Shown one piece after another: positions 23,708 to 36,795 of a stretch of 60,000 nucleotides of DNA (positions within the stretch are counted from its first letter, which is position 1; each line of letters starts with the position of its first letter). The notes below the pieces were generated by a model that was given only the letters and a program-made list of their open reading frames with translations, had not been told where the DNA came from and did not search any database. The stretch comes from Bolinopsis microptera (lineage: Eukaryota > Ctenophora > Tentaculata > Lobata > Bolinopsidae). The translations under genes and the position numbers were made by a program. Where the stretch lies: NCBI RefSeq assembly GCF_026151205.1, contig NC_087073.1:5603001-5663000 (forward strand). Direction: 5' to 3'.

Positions 23708-24410
23708 AAGGCAATAATAGGATAATATAGGTTAGAAGCATGACATTGAGCCTGCTAAAGAATATGCAAAATTGTATTTTATGGTTCAGTGAAAAATATA
23801 GCTTTATCTGCAGATTTTTAAACTATGTAATTTATGTCAGAATAGGTGTTTTTAAAACACCTACCCATTAAATGTTTGTATAAAATTATTATAGGTTTTA
23901 TAATCATATTATATTCAACATTAATAAATGATTTTTTGATGCATGCAATCCTATTTTCTTAATTTTTGGATTTTATAAAAAATGCATTTCTCTGGGATCC
24001 TTTTAACTCTGTGTTTATATTTCATTATTTTAACTGTAATTGAATTGCGATGTTTTGAACTAACTAAAATAAAATTGACATGTTTATTTCAATTGGCTAG
24101 AAATTGCTGGGATTTTAGATATTATCAATTTTAGCATGATGTAATTTTACAACTTGTTTTCATTTCAATATAGTTAATTTATTTCTCTAAAACCTAACAA
24201 ACGAATATGTAATGATTTCAGTATACGTCTTGTATCTTATCATACCGTTCAGAGCTTGTTTTACTGATATTAATAAAAATTGTGTTTCTTAGATCTACTG
24301 TGTATCAAAATGAAAATTATTGTATCAGTTTTTCTTTCGAAAAAGTGAAATGTGATGTCATCTAGATAAATCATAATCCCCTGAATTTTGTCAGCGTCCT
24401 CGTTAGCAAC
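23708..24410. other. 3' UTR of TRIC gene and upstream region of endophilin
   Basis: AT-rich, with several AATAAA signals, and no additional exon. The endophilin promoter and 5' UTR should lie in its right half; I see no clear TATA box. Confidence 0.4.
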
Positions 24411-27400
24411 ATGGCATTCTCTGGTTTCAAAAAGACGATGGGCAAGACTACACAGGTAATGTTTTGATTTAAATTATTTGATTGGTTGCTTTGGTTTTAA
24501 CCAGTTAACTTAAACTTTCTGCTCCGAGGAGGGGATATGTTTGTCGTATAATAGTAGGGTAGTGAATGCTGTGTTTCGTTTCGTTTAAATACCAAGTAAC
24601 GAAATTGCCATTTCATGATTATTCGCCATAATAAGGCTATATTAGATACATCTAAATAATTTTCAATTAACAGAATATTTGTTTCAGTATCTCAGTGAGA
24701 AAATAGGGAACAAAGAAGGCTCTAAAACTGACGAGGATTTCGTTGAGCTTGAAAGGGTGGGTCAATTTTTACAGCGTGAGTACTCACCAACTATTATTAC
24801 ACTACCCCCTGTTGCCCTGTTCATAGCCATATTTGTGCAGGAAATTTCAAGCTTTTAATACGGCAAAATATTGTTGACAAGTGTTATTTCATATAATGTA
24901 AGTTAAATCTGAGTAGATACGTTCAGGACATCTTCACTGTTCATTATGTCATGCAGTGTAGTATATTACGTCAGAGTAAGATACATTTTAATATTGCACG
25001 TGCAAGACAACTAAGCAACAGATCACGGGACCTTGCACGCCTTACACAAACTTCCTATGATAGTGGTACTGATGATGTAAAATACAAGGACCTTCTTACA
25101 TTACACAATTGTTATTTTTAGATAACCGACAACACGGCGAGGTGTATGGAAAATATTAACAACAAAGTCATGGACTTTCTCCAACCAAATCCGGGTAAGA
25201 AATGGGCCTGAGTTTTCTGTTCGAATTCAGAACAAACGTCCCTTTAGTCAGGGTGTCCAGGATAATGAAGCTCAGGAATTTGTAAATCCATGTGTGGTGT
25301 TGAATTTCCGGACTGGAATTTTGTTTTTTATTCTATTTACACAGAAATATCTAGTTTTTTCAATAAAGCATTTAGTTTTACCCATATTGCATTACAATTC
25401 CTCTTCACTTTATCGGCCTCAAATTTCAAATATGTCACAAATTATGCTTTAGACTTAGCTGCCACATTTCAGTAACGCGAGCCAAGCTAGCTACGCAGGC
25501 TACTTATGCGCGAGCACGTGGCACTGCTATAGAGACGGGATACCCACAGACGGAGCGAACGGTCGGAGAGATTCTTACTAAAAGTGCTGAAGATATCGGA
25601 ACGTCCTCATATTATGGTCAGTGTAAAACCATATCACTTTTCGCTCCAACTATTGAGATATGTCAGCGCTCATATTTTTCATCATTACATCTAAACAGAT
25701 TACACATTGTAGCTTTGTAGTCACGTACATGTAGTTACCATGGTAACAGTGTAGAGCTCCAGCTCATTAGTCTTTTGTCCCAGTTCTGTAATGGTTATGA
25801 CGCTTGTCGGGTACCTGGGTCTATAACAGATAAACACAGCGCTGTCTACATCCTCACTTACCTAATAATGTTATAATGTTACTGTTTACACCAACAAACC
25901 TGACATACCTAACACTACCCGTACACACAGTTTACACGTGTATCCGGCTTGTGTGCTGTCTTCTGACTTGCCGGGTTGGTGACAGGGTGTTACGGTAACC
26001 ATAGTAACCGTGTAACAGGGTGTTACGGTAACCATAGTAACCGTGTAACAGGGTGTTACGGTAACCATAGTAACCGTGTAACAGGGTGTTACGGTAACCA
26101 TAGTAACCGTGTAACAGGGTGTTACAGTAACCATAGTAACCGTATAACATGTTTCAGGTCGTGCAGTTGTGGAGCTAGGCGAGGGTTTCATGAAGCTAGC
26201 TGATGTCAAGGATTCTCTGGTGAGTTGAGAGAAATTAAAATCACTTTTTTTTTGTTTTCTTACAGTAACAAGTGTTAGTTTTTGGCAGTGAAATAAACAA
26301 CAAATATTTTATGTCACACGGGCGACAGGCGTATCTCACACGTCTACGTGCTATTTCTTCAGAAACTCTATTTTTATTATCAGATAAAGCACTTCGCACC
26401 AGTGAAAACTATTACGCCTTTTATGTTGGCCTCTATTGTTCGAAAAAAAGAGGATTACTACAGCCTACATGTCCTGATCACGTGACATAGTACAATTACA
26501 TAGTGTGTACTACTGAGTGTGTACTGTGTACTACTCAGCTGATTGTGTAACGGGTTCAAGGTGTGGTGATATCACCTTGTCTAGAGTAATTAGCGTGTAA
26601 AACAGACTGACTCACTGTGTGAATGTACACTAAATGCCAGTTCTAAATTACTATAATTTGTATGAGTAGTAGATTTAATTAACATCTGCGCTCCTCTTAA
26701 TCAAATATTACACATTTTAGCAAAATATGTTTTCTACCATTATGCACGGTTTCTGAATTAATTTAGTCAGGCTGTAGTTGATGTACTTGCTGTATTTTCT
26801 TTCCAATGAAACCAATCAAGTGCAACATGGGAGCATATGAATTTTCATCTTTTTCTCGAATATAAAGAAAATTGAATTGATATAAGTAAATAGCCAAGAA
26901 ATTAGTTATGTGAATCTTCTAAGCAAAGGGGAATACTACAAAACTTCTTGATTAAGGGGGTGGCGGTCCAGCCTGAATCTGTTATGAAACTTATTAAGAT
27001 ATACATTATCCAAATAAGCGTATGACAGGAATATAAAGTCTGTTTTGTTAGACTGGTTAAGTGTGTACAGACTACAACGTCCCATTTGCTTACACTTTTT
27101 GAGAGCTGATGTTCAATAATAACAATTTAACTAAAAGCGGTAATTTTACAGGATTGTGATATTAAACAGAACTTCATTGATCCAATGGAACAAACGATAA
27201 AGACGGACTACAAAGAAAGCATTCAGGTAGAGTGTATTTTGGTATATATATTACATGTATTATATAGCTGTATAAAACACTTACACCCCTTCAAATAACA
27301 ACACTCGGATGTACTGTGCTTATTAGTGACACTTTGTGTAGCTACTAGATCGGTTTGAAGCTCTTAATATGATATATTAGCCACCAGGATTATCTAGATT

Positions 27401-30400
27401 TTGAGGGCAATTATTTATTACAGGACTATCAGTTAAACTGTAGTGTAGGCATTATTAGAACGTTGCCAGATGTAATATAATTAGTCAGACCGTGAGAGTG
27501 CAGTGTAGTGCAATTTATTTAGATTCGTCCTAAAATGTACCTGGTATGTCCAGACAGCTTGCAACCCTGTAAGGTTAGAAATTTGAGGTTACATTAATTT
27601 TGTTGTTTCTAAAGTACGCAAATGGTTATCGATAGATTAATTGGCTTTATGCCAAGCTAGAAATCCGATTAAAACAATGTTAGATGTGATGTATTGTTTA
27701 TCTAAACAAGGCTGTGTTAATTCAGTGTACATTTTCCATTACTATCTAGTGTGTTACAGTTTAAAGAGTATATTAAAGTCATTATTGTAACGGTATATTA
27801 GAACCAGAACATATATTATGCTATAGTCTTATTGTGTAAATAATCAATAATTAATATCCTGATGTACTAAAGCTAGCTCTGCATAATATTCCATCGCTTC
27901 TCAACAAGTCAACAACACACAGAGTCTCCAGTGTATTATTGGTAGTTTGACTAACGATTAAAAGTTATTATTATAATAGCAACATAAGTTAACCAGTGTT
28001 GAAACTGTAGAGGAATCTAATCCAGGAGGGATATAATGGGAGGCTAAAGATATGATAATTTGTTTACAATGTTATTAGATCTCTTAATATTTGTTCCTTT
28101 GTAAATGAACAAAGAAAGGGACTAAAGATACGCTGTACGTACCTATGAGACTTTTGGGGATGGAAATGTATTGTGTGTTTGCGGATGTGACACACAGCCT
28201 AGACTATTCCTGTATTCTTGGAAGTTTTAGTTAATTAGATTGTTCACTTATCAAGTAAATTGCTGTAAAACTCATTCCACTCCGTAGAGCTCAGTTATTC
28301 AAATTCCTGTGCAGTAAACCTATATACTGAGCCTGTGATAGATATTCTCACATTGGTAGAGAGTTTCCATAAAAAGCGGCAAGAATTTTCTCGCAAATTC
28401 CCTTATAAAGACTAACGAGAGTTCTTGAGATGGCAATAAATAACTCAGCAGGTCATAATTTTGTCGAAATCTTGCAAAATATGTTGCTTTGTTATGTACA
28501 CATTAATAATTCTCATTCCAAGATGCAGGAAATAGCGAATATAGATTAGTATTCCACATAATTTGATCTTAATTTGTGCATTACTCGGCCAGTCTTTCGC
28601 CATCTGTTGCCTGCAAAATAATAGGATTACTTGCTTTTCACTCACAATAATTGGAATTTACTCGGTTTTGAGTAGCATTCCCGGCTATAATGTTCATTGT
28701 CCAGCTCCTGCAAACTTATCTTGTCTGATAATGAGCGCCAATAAATATCGAGGAACAAGAAAATAATCGATAATTATTACAATTAGAGGTGTATTAGAAT
28801 TGGTCACATTTATCGCTCACACTGTTTACCATTGCTCAGTGTGTTTGGTGGGTGTCACAAAAACTGTTCTTTATCACACCGCACAGAACAAAGGCATCGA
28901 GAACGGTCTTATAATAGCTTACCATAGCTTATAATAGCCTATCGTAGCTTATCATTGCCGTTCAAAATTACATTTTATGGTTTTAGCCGGCTTAGGTTCG
29001 GGTCATTAATTTAGATATAATAAGGGTCAAGGAGATGATAAAGTAAAATACTTTTTAAGATTCACTTTTGCCAGTCCTAGAATCTTAATCCTGAATGTAA
29101 CGTAATAACTTATTTTTAAATAGTGCGAAAAATAAAGAAAAGCAAGCAACCAACCAAGGGTATGAGAAACAAACAGAGTCATTGGGGGCCGACCCGGCCC
29201 AGTCATTGGGGGGGGGGGTCCAACAACCCCAGTCACAGGGGGGGCAACAACCCCAGTCACAGGGGGGGGGGCCAACAACCCCAGTCACAGGGGGGGGTCC
29301 AACAACACCAGTCACAGGGGGGCCAACAACCCCAGTCACAGGGGGGCCCAACAACCCCAGTCATTGGCCGCACACATCTTATATTCCATCACCTAGAGTG
29401 GCAGTTGGAGCTCACACATCATCCTGTGTAATTATTGTAGATGCAGTGTGTGATTACACACAGTTTGTGAGAACACACTGAGGTTATGAGCTGGAGCCAG
29501 GAGCTGAGACCTGCCGAGAGTTTAGTGACTCAACTTATTGTCTCTGATTGTGTAAGAGTGAAACTTATAGTCTCTACAATCTACATCTGGTTCTGTAAGA
29601 GTGAAACACCTGCCAAAACTAAAGTGTTCATTCTACATATTAGTGTCCTGTGTCAGCGTTATATGTTTGTCATTATGATTACAGGGGGACATTAAATGTG
29701 AATTTACGATTGATTATTAAAGCATATTTAGAATTATTGATCATTCAAGTTGTATTCTGAGATCAGGAATTAGAATAACGTATCATGTTGCAAGAGGAGT
29801 TTGGTAACATTTGTAAAATCTTAGAATCTGGACAATAAAATACACTCCTTTATAAATATTAAAAGCTTGTGGAATCTAGAGCAGATATCACATTTAATAT
29901 TGCATAATTATTGTGTTCGAATAAGTATTGGGTGTGAATATAGCCGCATATTCTTGATTGTGAACCGACTGACCTTATCATCAGACAACTCATTGTGTTA
30001 AGTAAAACTCCTTTTATGGCAAGCAAAGTCACAGTAAACCTGGTACTTTTGACGGAGTAGCAAACTATGGTATCGCCTGAATCTGTTGAAATGTTTAAGA
30101 TACATAATGAGTGTTACAGAAAAGTGATGTAATAATGAAGCCTTACCAATCTGAAATGTGACTCTCGCCCGTGTTCTATGTATTTAAAATTGAGCGGGCT
30201 AGGAGGGGCCTTTATTTAAAATATTAAATATCTCTATATTTGATACATTCTGTCTTACCAACTCAAAGTAAGGGAAGTGTTTTTATCATCGTATTTTGTT
30301 GATAACGATAATCATTAACACTAATCGATATTCACATCTCACAGGGTCATCGGAAGAAAATGAACTCACGACGCCTGGACTACGACTACAAGATCTCACA

Positions 30401-32486
30401 ACACGAAAAAGGGCGGGTAACCGAGGATGAACTTTACACAGCGGAGGATAAGTTCAATGAGAGTATGCAGATGTCAGATGTGGGCATGAAGAAGTTCGTC
30501 CAGGCTCAGGTCGGTTTTATTCTACTACTTTACTCTACTTCTCATCTGGTTTTGGGTTTTTCACGTAGATAAGCATCTCTTTAAAACTTAAAGTTCATCC
30601 CCAGTTTCTTTAACTTTTGATACTCAGAGCACTTTTTCTAACATTTGGCGAAAGCTGTCAATTTCGCTTTCTAGAATTCTCAAAATAGCCCCAAAACGCG
30701 ACTCCCTTGAGAGATTCAAGCGAGCAACACGTGACACGGACTAGTGGTGTGTGTAAACTCACCACAGTCTACACACACCGCAAATACCTGACATTACACG
30801 TATCTTGTTCCATGTACTGTGAGGAGAGGTGTAGCTACTCCGCACTCTGACCAGACTCTCACTCTAGGAAGTAAATATTTGGGATAAAACACGTAGTCTA
30901 TTATATTCTTTTCGTGTCTTTAAAATCTGCATTTATATATCTCAAATTGAGCTAATGATTTCTCTTCAAAAAAATTATTTGTTTTATGTTCATAAAATGA
31001 TTGAACACTCTGACTTCTGTGATCATTTTGAGGTCGACACTACCCACGTTTCATTTGAAAATTCTAGGTAACTTGACCTAATTTAAACGAATACTAAATC
31101 ATCACTTATCATTTGGCATGATTTGTTTACTATAAAAGGAAAGTTTAAAATTTAAGCAGCTTTATATTCAGTATTATTAACATAAGGACCAACAACTTTT
31201 AGCGATAAAATATTCAAAATATCGGATATAATTAAATGAATAATTTGGATAAAACATAACCTAACACGTGTCCATCCAGGAAGAACACATACACCAGCTA
31301 CAAGCTCTAGTTGGCTTCATCAAGAACTACCACGAGAACGCCCTGCGAATACTTGATGAGGTACAGAGCAACATACAGGAGCATGCCGCCTCAGCACAGA
31401 GCATGCCGAAGGAAGAGGGAAGACCTGTAGCTCGTATTTCCTCCGTTATGGCACGTACAAGTATCTCGAGTCCCTCGGAACCACGACCAATGAAGCCGGC
31501 TGCTGGTCCTGCACCACCTGCTAAACCGGAAGCTGCCAGACCTGTTGCTAAAGCTAAAGGTGAGCTGTTTTACTTACTTTTCTCAGCTACCGGTCGATAT
31601 GCAAGATTTTCACGATACATTAATATGGTATTAAACATCTGTAGGCTAATTTATATAAGGGAGCAATCAGCTATAATTAGCGCTCGTTTTCCTTGCACAT
31701 CGGTTACAATATAGTTACAACCAGTTCAAATATCAAAACTTTGACTTATTTCTCGAAAGTTATTGTGAATTGATCGAATTCGCCCCTGCGAAAGTCAAAA
31801 CTGGGGGATTGACTGTTTCGAACGTTTTTGGGGTTTTTGTCCACAGTATCCTAATTTCAAGAGATATTGAGCTATAAAACACAGAGAATACGTTGTTTAG
31901 CAATTACCTTCATTCAAAATATCAATACTTCACCAATTTATAAACTGAAGCCTAACAAATTTGATGCGTATAGCCAAATATGGGCACAATTTACGAAATT
32001 TCGAGAAATATGTAAAAGTTTTGATATCTGAACTGGTGGCGGGTGGTGGTAACATAATTGTAACCGATGTGCGCAAAGCAAATAAACGCTAATTATGGCT
32101 GATTAGTGATTACTTCTTCATTGACTTAGCTACAGATATTTAAACCTTACCAATGTATCGTGAACACCCTGTTTAAGCTCTAAGTAGTCGATTCTACTAG
32201 ATCCATTCTACTAGATCCATTCTACTACTATACTGTTATTTACTGTTAATTTATTTCAAACTGACACCGAGAAGTGTTTTTACTTTTTGTCGGGTAAACT
32301 TCTTTAACATACTTTCTCACAGCTCTGTTCGACTTTGAAGCGGAGAACCCCACGGAACTGGACTTAAAGGAGAACGACATAGTGATACTGATCAAACAGA
32401 TAGATGATAACTGGTTTGAAGGGGAGGTTAACGGCCGCCAAGGCTTCTTCCCCACTAACTACGTGGAAGTTATCATCCCTTTGTAA
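24411..32486 (+). CDS. SH3GL: Endophilin-A (N-BAR and SH3), nine exons
   Basis: Exons 24411-24455, 24688-24756, 25122-25194, 25473-25616, 26158-26219, 27152-27226, 30345-30509, 31280-31559 and 32323-32486 join in frame to 358 residues (vertebrate endophilins have about 350). The N-terminus [15 protein letters not shown] is the amphipathic helix 0. The BAR domain follows (DFLQPNP, RAKLATQ, GYPQTER insert helix, [20 protein letters not shown] and a HENALRIL helix). A Pro/Ala-rich linker leads to the SH3 domain from residue 305: [40 protein letters not shown]. Endophilins bend membranes and bring dynamin and synaptojanin to clathrin-coated necks during endocytosis and synaptic vesicle recycling. 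No residue is obviously missing. A polyadenylation signal is near 33379. Confidence 0.96.
24512..24598. repeat. Short dispersed repeat in endophilin intron 1
   Basis: Inverted, internally deleted copy of the element at 11140-11340 (shared CTTTCTGCTCCGAGGAGG and TAGGGTAGTGAATG ... TTTCGTTTCGTT). Confidence 0.7.
25978..26150. repeat. 33-bp minisatellite in endophilin intron 4, five copies
   Basis: Units of 33 bp (GTAACAGGGTGTTACGGTAA, CCATAGTAACCGT). Each unit is rich in GTTAC/GTAAC dyads, so single strands can form hairpins. It ends 8 bp before the acceptor of exon 5. Confidence 0.95.
27227..30344 (+). other. Endophilin intron 6 (3.1 kb)
   Basis: The largest intron of the gene. Apart from the G-rich repeat at 29.2 kb and a small AGCTTATAATAGC-type repeat at about 28909-28955 I see no exon or element. 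Confidence 0.6.
29180..29370. repeat. G-rich tandem repeat in endophilin intron 6
   Basis: About seven copies of a 22-27 bp unit (CCAACAACCCCAGTCACAG plus a run of 6 to 9 G). Runs of G on the transcribed-sense strand recur at short spacing and could form G-quadruplexes. Confidence 0.93.
31590..32175. mobile_element. Fold-back (long inverted repeat) element in endophilin intron 8
   Basis: Imperfect arms of roughly 150-170 bp face each other: TTCACGATACATT (31609) with AATGTATCGTGAA (32150), ATAATTAGCG with CGCTAATTAT, CACATCGGTTACAAT with ATTGTAACCGATGTG, and ATTTCTCGAAA with TTTCGAGAAAT. The right end, AACACCCTGTTTAA, resembles Tc1/mariner-type termini. No coding capacity, so a MITE-like element. 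Confidence 0.8.
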
Positions 32487-34311
32487 TTGTTATTACAAGG
32501 ACTCACATCTTTAGTATGTAGTTTGACGACATGTACTGTGCTAGTCTTCTTTTTTTTTGGCAGATGATTTGTGTAAAATTTTATATTCCTTGTGTACATT
32601 TGGGGTGTGTGGACTGTAGAAGTTTGTTACTTTAGAGGAAATGTAGAGTGTGTAGCGCGATGCATTATTCGTTGGTTTTGTGAAAAGTTTTCAGCTCACT
32701 ACTAACTTATTAAATGATTATAATTTGGCCTGCTTTAAGTTTGTATTATACAATTCATACCCTGTTATAGCTGTGTTAAATGTTATGTAATTAGACTTTA
32801 ATTACTCACATAATAATAATATATAATGTTCTGTTTTGTTTATTGCCTAAATTTATCTAGCATGCGTTTATCAAAGTAATAATTTAGATTCTACAGTATT
32901 GATTTACGTTACTAATACGTTATAATTTAAAAATATCCAGTTTGGTGGTTCATCCTATCACAGCATGGCATTAGTGGTACTGGTTAGTGGTGGTGGTTAG
33001 TGTGTGAAGTAACAGCTAGATATTATCTTTAGAGTTTTTAAGTTTTTTTAGATGAGTATTTATAGTTATTGGCCAGGATATCGTATTTCTAGAGGTTCAG
33101 TTAATTCCTTGAATTTAATTCACAACTAGCAAATGTTGAATGGTTATTGATTTTAATGAAGCCTTGTAAATGATAAGCCTGACACAAGTCTGTCAGTTTT
33201 GTAATGTAAATTTTCTCCCGTTAAATGACATGCCGATGTATTGCATATTACATATGTAATATTATGTAATATGTGAGAGTAATGCACTACATTTTTATAC
33301 AGGGCGGAAGGCCCGTACTAATGTCCTGACATCTAGTTCATCTGAAAATGTTATCTGCACATTGTTTAAAAATATTTGAATAAAAGTATTTTCGATAATA
33401 AATTAAATTTAAAGAGTCCCCGGCTATTTCATTGCCATTGTTATTAGTCACTATTGACTATATTGCTGAACATTTTGCATATTCTCTGAAAAACCCAGGT
33501 TTCTGGATACTGCTGATTGAGCTGTTAAGAAAAGTATATGTTTTGTGTCCTGATAAATTTGAGTGATTTTGGAGACGTTCAATGAATGAAGGGCTCTTGC
33601 CTTTTTTCAAATGCTATTGTTAGGCAACGAAATATTCTGGTTTTTAAATAGAAGAATGTGTTTTCTTTTCGATTATTAGCCTAATATAAACGAAGTTGTG
33701 CAATTTCTGGAATACGGCTAACGACGCCGAAGGAATTCTATCCGTAATAACATTTGTAAATGACCTGCATTCTTACAATATCTTCTGCCTTGACCAAGAA
33801 CAATAACAGTTTTAAGACTTACGAACAATCATTGGAATTTGGAACAAAATACCATCAATCATATCTTTTGAATATGACTCGGCTCCGTACATTGCAGAAT
33901 AGTTCATAGAATGCTCCACAGATACAGTATGTAAATCTAATCACATTTCTGATAATATTGGAGTGATTATACCGATTTAATCAACTTTACTCCATATCAC
34001 ACACAATCATTGCAGACGGAGTGTTAAGGTCACATTTGAGAGACATGCAAAGAAATTGTCTCTAATTCCTTGATAATGGTGGAGCTGTTGATAAAATTAC
34101 GTATGGCTTTAACAGCTTACTCTTCGATTAATAACGATCCAAACTAGTACGAAGCGCAGTGAACCTGACGTGTGCCAGTCGATGTATTTATGTAGGGCGC
34201 GGTAAAACTTACCTTGGAGTATATTGCGCAAATAACGTTCGTGTGAAATTAAAATATTATATAATAATTACGTTTAAGCCGCGCGCACGTTACATTAAAA
34301 TAAAGGTTGTA
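32487..34311. other. Endophilin 3' UTR and intergenic spacer
   Basis: AT-rich, with AATAAA near 33379. No exon or element recognised in the remainder. Confidence 0.4.
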
Positions 34312-34402
34312 GGGCGATGCGTTACTGTGCCTGGCTAGATCGGCGAGATCGATGCGCTACTGTGCCGCGCCGAGCTGCCATGAATTGACATCGTCAATTA
34401 AT
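34312..34402. repeat. GC-rich module, copy 3 of 3 (inverted)
   Basis: Reverse complement of the blocks at 11763 and 12772 (GCGATGCGTTACTGTGCC, GATCGGCGAGAT, GCCGCGCCGAGCTGCCATGA, TTGACATCGTCAATTAAT). Confidence 0.75.
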
Positions 34403-34403
34403 T

Positions 34404-35770
34404 TACCTGAGGACCCCAGGCTATTACCTTAATTCCCAAAAATTTGGGCGACAAAAAATTTGAGCGGGCCTCTCGCCCAAATTTTTTGCAGACCAAATTA
34501 ATTGCATAAATCTTTTCCGTCTGCTAAATTTTTTGCTAACCAAACTTTTGGCATTTGGCCTGTGGTCCTGAAATCTATAGAAAGATGGCTTTTTCTTCAT
34601 ATCCAAGTGAAATAAGATTTGAAATTTTAGTTTTCTAATCTGTCATTCATGGCTTGACCAAGTAAAACTTAGGCTTATATTTTAAATGAATAGAAATAAC
34701 TGGAATAGCTAACAGCTACTAATAAAACAAATGGCTAGAGGTACGGATAGCTAGAGATTTAAACAAGATCTGCAAATGGATTATCATCCACCGCGCCGTA
34801 AATGGTAAAGTCTGATCTACAAGCATCAGTTATACCCGACTTTTCAAAGCTTACCTGAGGACCCCAGGCTTTAATGTTGGTAGAGATTAGTATAGGCGGA
34901 ATGACAGGCTGAGCGCAGCCCAGTAACTCAAAGCCTTTCCTTATGTCATCTGGCCTCCCTTTCAAATATACAAAAAGTTCGTTGATCCAACGAGCGTGTA
35001 CTTCACGGATTACTGTCAAGCGGGTATCAATTTTTACATTGTCTGATGAAACTCCTCCTGTGCTATCATCACTGTATTTTTTAGTAGTTACTGGGCAGCG
35101 CAGATCGCCCTGGGGTTTCACATGCGCCGTAGCAAAATAAATATAAAAACACACGCACACAATTTTTTTTTATTCTTTTAGATAAAACGTCGAATAAAGT
35201 CAGTGGATATAGAGTAATAAATTGCACATAAGATGGAGAGAAAAAGGCTTATATTTTAAATGAATAGAAATAACTGGAATAGCTAACAGCTACTAATAAA
35301 ACAAATGGCTAGACTTAGAGGTACGGATAGCTAGAGATTTAAACAAGATCTGCAAATGGATTATCATCCACCGTAAAATCTGGGCAGATCGTAAATTTCA
35401 TAATGTGAAACAACTTAGACTACCACCTACAATCTACATACTTAAAATTGAAAGCAAAATGACTGGAATAAGGAATAATAATGAACTAAGGCAAATATCT
35501 AACTGAAATTTTAGTGGAAAATCGTTCATTTTTCGAAGAATTTGTGCCCAAATTTTCGGTCGCCCAAATGAGTTCAAATTTTCTGCCCAAATTTTTCGGG
35601 CTCAAATAAATTGTGCTCAATATAATGGCACACAAATTTTTGGGAACTAAGGTATGTTCATTAATAAAGATTTGGCGGAATGACAGGCTGAGCGCGGCCC
35701 AGTAACAATTAATCAGTACCGCTCGCTTATTGAGAAATAAAATTATTGTACTGTGATTAGCGGTCACTCA
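34404..35770. repeat. Complex repeat around transposase debris
   Basis: A block of about 130 bp (from GGCTTATATTTTAAATGAAT to AATGGATTATCATCCACCG) at 34660-34792 recurs at 35248-35374. A second block (GGCGGAATGACAGGCTGAGC) at about 34893 recurs near 35672. TTACCTGAGGACCCCAGGCT occurs at 34404 and about 34853. The ends (34430-34560 and 35500-35650) are runs of AAATTTTTTG-like sequence. This is probably nested or rearranged non-autonomous elements. Confidence 0.75.
34759..35160 (-). pseudogene. Transposase C-terminal fragment
   Basis: A 133-codon frame. The segment VHARWINELFVYLKGRPDD, followed by IRKGFELLGC, resembles the C-terminal region of DDE-type transposases of the pogo/Tigger kind. No catalytic DDE residues are present. 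It lies within the duplicated blocks, so it belongs to a transposon remnant. The family call is weak, and a donor-like CAG|GTAAGC inside the frame leaves its real extent open. Confidence 0.4.
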
Positions 35771-36795
35771 TCCAAATTAATATTACAAGTATTTTAACAT
35801 TTCATGGCTATTTAAGGGTTGTACATTAATTCTATGTTTCCAAAGATGCTACGCCGCGCATTTATCATGTCAATAATATTGAAATGACTTAGCAAGAATC
35901 GAGCGCCTCCGTGAAAATTGTTATTGCATGTCACGACCTTTATTAGTCCCGTCTACTACTAGCGTTTTCTTCAAAGCTTACAAACTTAGAATATATTCCT
36001 ATATTATCTATACTAGAACAGCTGCCCTTTTTCTAATTGATGTCCAATCCTCTAATTCACTAAAGGTCTATCATTAGTTCTTAGTTATCTTAAATGATTT
36101 TAATGCAGTCACTCAGATAGGTTCTATACCAGGATGCAGGACATCTCAACAAGGATTATATATTCATTGATATAATAGGACACATATTTCCCCCGTAACA
36201 AGGGGACATAATTGTTTCAACTATGTAACTGTAAAGGTTTAATATTATTATTTAATCGGTGGAATCGAGCGTCACCTTTCTAGGCTCTTAATCTCCATAA
36301 CTTAAATTCAATAAGTTTAGTGAATCAAAGTACTATTATAGTAATAATAATAATAATTTAAACTTCTATACTATAGTGGCACAACAACTTAAAATGCACA
36401 GGTGTGCCACGAAAACAGTTCAGGACACAATAAAACCTGAAAAAGCAACCCACATTTAAATTCTAAACCAGGTAAGGGTATTAGACTTGAAGTAAGTAAA
36501 ATACAATTTAAGTAAAATACAATTTTTATTTTCCACAGAAGAATCAATACATATTGAATTATAAATATCCGATAATTCCATTAATAATCATTAAAAGTTG
36601 CTTTGTCATTTGTAAAATCAAAAACGAAAAGCCCCACGCTGAACGCGCGCGGCATTTTTTCTGCAGCTGCCTAGCTTCAAGCCGCTAACATCAAAGCCGC
36701 CGCGCGCGCCCATTCTTAATGATACACTAAATAAACGTTGATGTGAATGCATTTTTCAGTAGAAACAATTAGGGAAGACTAGGGTTGAAAAAATA
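35771..36795. other. Intergenic region with a GC-rich patch
   Basis: No gene recognised. A patch at 36640-36705 is rich in CGCGCG and GCCGC, unlike its surroundings. Confidence 0.3.

Noticed and set aside
25886-26209. Frames on both strands through the 33-bp repeat
   Set aside because: The period is divisible by three, so frames stay open by chance; the region is an endophilin intron.
29027-29481. Frames rich in Pro/Gly/Gln/Ser
   Set aside because: Products of the G-rich intronic repeat in endophilin intron 6.
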